This document shows, piece by piece, positions 14,007-14,992 of a DNA stretch of 14,992 bases. The DNA is from Lachnospiraceae bacterium (GTDB lineage: Bacteria; Bacillota; Clostridia; Lachnospirales; Lachnospiraceae), in the NCBI GenBank assembly GCA_017483425.1, contig JAFUWM010000154.1, positions 1 through 14,992 on the forward strand, written 5' to 3'. The notes under the pieces are model-generated. The model was not told the origin of the DNA. It did no database searches and saw nothing but the letters and a program-made list of their open reading frames with translations. The position numbers and the translations under genes are program-made. Numbering within the stretch: the stretch's first letter is position 1; the number at the start of each line of letters is the position of its first letter.

Positions 14007-14957
14007 TCATATAATATTTCCCAGGCCTTCAAGTCTCATCTGACGATCTATCCAGCTCTTTTGCTCTGCCTCATGGATCACGTCTCCCGGCTCACTGCCG
14101 CCTGTGAGGAAAGGAGACTTAGGATCATGCCTCTTCATATTCTCTCTTACCAGCGCTGCGTTTGTATTGGCATAGCAGTACCTGCACAAATGTCCGCAGG
14201 TATCATACGCTCCGATGTCCGTCCCCAAAAGACAGGCACATTCACGATTGCGCTGATTCTTCACCCTTTTCGGAACATCAAGTCTCTCATTAAGTGCGGT
14301 TTCATAGGTCTTCACTGTCATACAGCCGGAGCAGTCCGCGCCATATGCCGCAAGATCATTCCCCTCAGCGCATGGCCTGATCGTAATATCGTATAGCTTT
14401 GCAATATCTATGAAAGCCTTGCCGATAGCAAGTCTGTCCTTTTGCTGCACCTTTCTGGCTTCCGGAAAGTTTCTCTCCACCTTCTTATAGATATCAATAA
14501 AACTGATCACACAGGTCTTCGTGTATCCTGCCAAAGTCTTTGCCATATGCTTAAACTCTTTGATATGCCAGCCTGCGGAATGTGCTTCATCCACAAGTAT
14601 CGGATCATATCTCCACCCGATACTGTCAATACCAACTATCCCCGAAAGTGTGCAAAAATCCTCCATGACCTTTTGCTTATCCGGCACATTAGGCTCTATT
14701 TCCTTCCCGTATGGGGTGATGGTCACAAACCAATACTGCCCGTATGGCTTCAGATGATCCATATAGAGCAGCATCGGAGCCGGATTCTTTGTACAAAAAG
14801 CTATAAGATCCACAACCTTGGGAGACAGGCTGTATCTCGTCACCTGAGACGGATTATAGGGATTGCGAACCAATACCTCACCTTCACGTATTCTGTTTAC
14901 GAGCCATTCAGGGTAAAATGCCGGTATATCCGTGCGCATACCCGTGTTTATGATCAT
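14007..14957 (-). CDS. DUF1848 family protein with C-terminal cysteine cluster
   Basis: 316-residue protein, probably cytoplasmic, whose function is unknown to me. The N-terminus (RTDIPAFYPEWLVNRIREGE, residues 8-27) and the following strands (FWVTI-like YWFVTITPYG near 75-84; SIGWRYDPI 112-120; TCVISFIDIY 148-157; YDITIRPCAEG 189-199) match DUF1848 members and suggest a TIM-barrel-like alternation. The C-terminal part has Cys196, Cys209, Cys212, Cys240, Cys242, and then CGHLCRYCYA. The last holds Cys254, Cys258 and Cys261 in CxxxCxxC spacing, as in radical SAM iron-sulfur sites, though near the C-terminus. An iron-sulfur or metal site is inference. The ATG at 14957 fits the family start; the frame stays open to the window edge. 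It precedes proX by 53 nt. Confidence 0.85.
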   Translation of the reverse strand: MIINTGMRTDIPAFYPEWLVNRIREGEVLVRNPYNPSQVTRYSLSPKVVDLIAFCTKNPAPMLLYMDHLKPYGQYWFVTITPYGKEIEPNVPDKQKVMEDFCTLSGIVGIDSIGWRYDPILVDEAHSAGWHIKEFKHMAKTLAGYTKTCVISFIDIYKKVERNFPEARKVQQKDRLAIGKAFIDIAKLYDITIRPCAEGNDLAAYGADCSGCMTVKTYETALNERLDVPKRVKNQRNRECACLLGTDIGAYDTCGHLCRYCYANTNAALVRENMKRHDPKSPFLTGGSEPGDVIHEAEQKSWIDRQMRLEGLGNII

Positions 14958-14967
14958 GTGTCCAGCC

Positions 14968-14981
14968 TTATCACCTGATAA
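14968..14981. promoter_or_regulatory. 14-bp palindrome upstream of the DUF1848 gene
   Basis: TTATCA and TGATAA flank a 2-bp centre, ending 10 nt before the DUF1848 start codon. A dyad of this size could be an operator or a small leader hairpin. The upstream promoter is outside the window, so the role cannot be judged, and chance is possible in AT-rich DNA. Confidence 0.3.
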
Positions 14982-14992
14982 AATGTGTCGGC

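Noticed and set aside
13954..14010. Upstream start of proX at 14010 (ATGA overlap with DUF1848)
   Set aside because: Such an overlap could couple translation, but the extra 19 residues do not look like the family and a strong AGAGGAG precedes the ATG at 13953.
14442..14978. 178-codon plus-strand open frame opposite the DUF1848 gene
   Set aside because: The minus-strand product matches a known family over its whole length; the plus-strand translation shows no motif and no ribosome binding site of note.
1..14992. Mobile elements, CRISPR arrays, phage genes, toxin-antitoxin pairs, tRNA or rRNA
   Set aside because: None seen on either strand. The gene set is conserved core with tight spacing and no direct-repeat boundaries or sudden change in codon use.

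Overview
This window reads as a conserved chromosomal core region of a low-to-mid-GC Gram-positive bacterium. It is most likely a member of the Lachnospiraceae (Clostridia). The reasons are the gene set and order, the clostridial style of the proteins (YqeG, ProX/PrdX, NrdR, the MurD C-terminal half), frequent ATA and AGA/AGG codons, and AGGAGG-type ribosome binding sites. The family assignment is inference from sequence style. All 16 genes lie on the minus strand, so the biological order runs from high to low coordinates. I see no tRNA, rRNA, mobile element, CRISPR array or plus-strand gene.

Right end (14992-11190): a DUF1848 protein of unknown function with a C-terminal cysteine cluster, then ProX (a prolyl-tRNA editing deacylase). 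A 147-nt gap with a stem-loop and a candidate promoter follows, then ychF (ribosome-associated OBG-type NTPase) and lgt (prolipoprotein diacylglyceryl transferase). A strong, roughly symmetrical intrinsic terminator closes this part.

Centre (11180-2732): the dcw (division and cell wall) cluster. A promoter overlaps the start of four helically phased AGTGG boxes, the expected MraZ operator. These precede mraZ, rsmH (mraW), ftsL, a class B penicillin-binding protein, mraY, murD, ftsW and divIB/ftsQ. The genes abut or overlap (ATGA, TAATG), so they are almost certainly one operon. The products make lipid I (MraY) and UDP-MurNAc-L-Ala-D-Glu (MurD), polymerise and cross-link septal peptidoglycan (FtsW plus PBP), and regulate that synthase (FtsL, DivIB). 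The cluster is slimmed down: murE, murF, murG and ftsA are not here.

Left end (2731-1): a 99-nt gap with a candidate promoter, then ftsZ (GTG start with a perfect Shine-Dalgarno), nrdR, a perfect 10-bp hairpin, a yqeG-type HAD phosphatase and the 5' part of aroE, cut by the window edge. Between ftsZ and nrdR there is no spoIIGA-sigE-sigG block, which many spore-forming Firmicutes carry after ftsZ. This hints at a non-sporulating lineage or relocation of those genes.

No new multi-gene system is evident. The points most worth checking are the repeat-rich tail of the PBP where a PASTA domain might be expected, the radical-SAM-like CxxxCxxC motif at the wrong end of the DUF1848 protein, the MraZ box array, and the hairpin between nrdR and yqeG. 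Several starts given here are shorter than the longest open frame (yqeG, murD, mraY, proX), chosen from ribosome binding sites and family N-termini.
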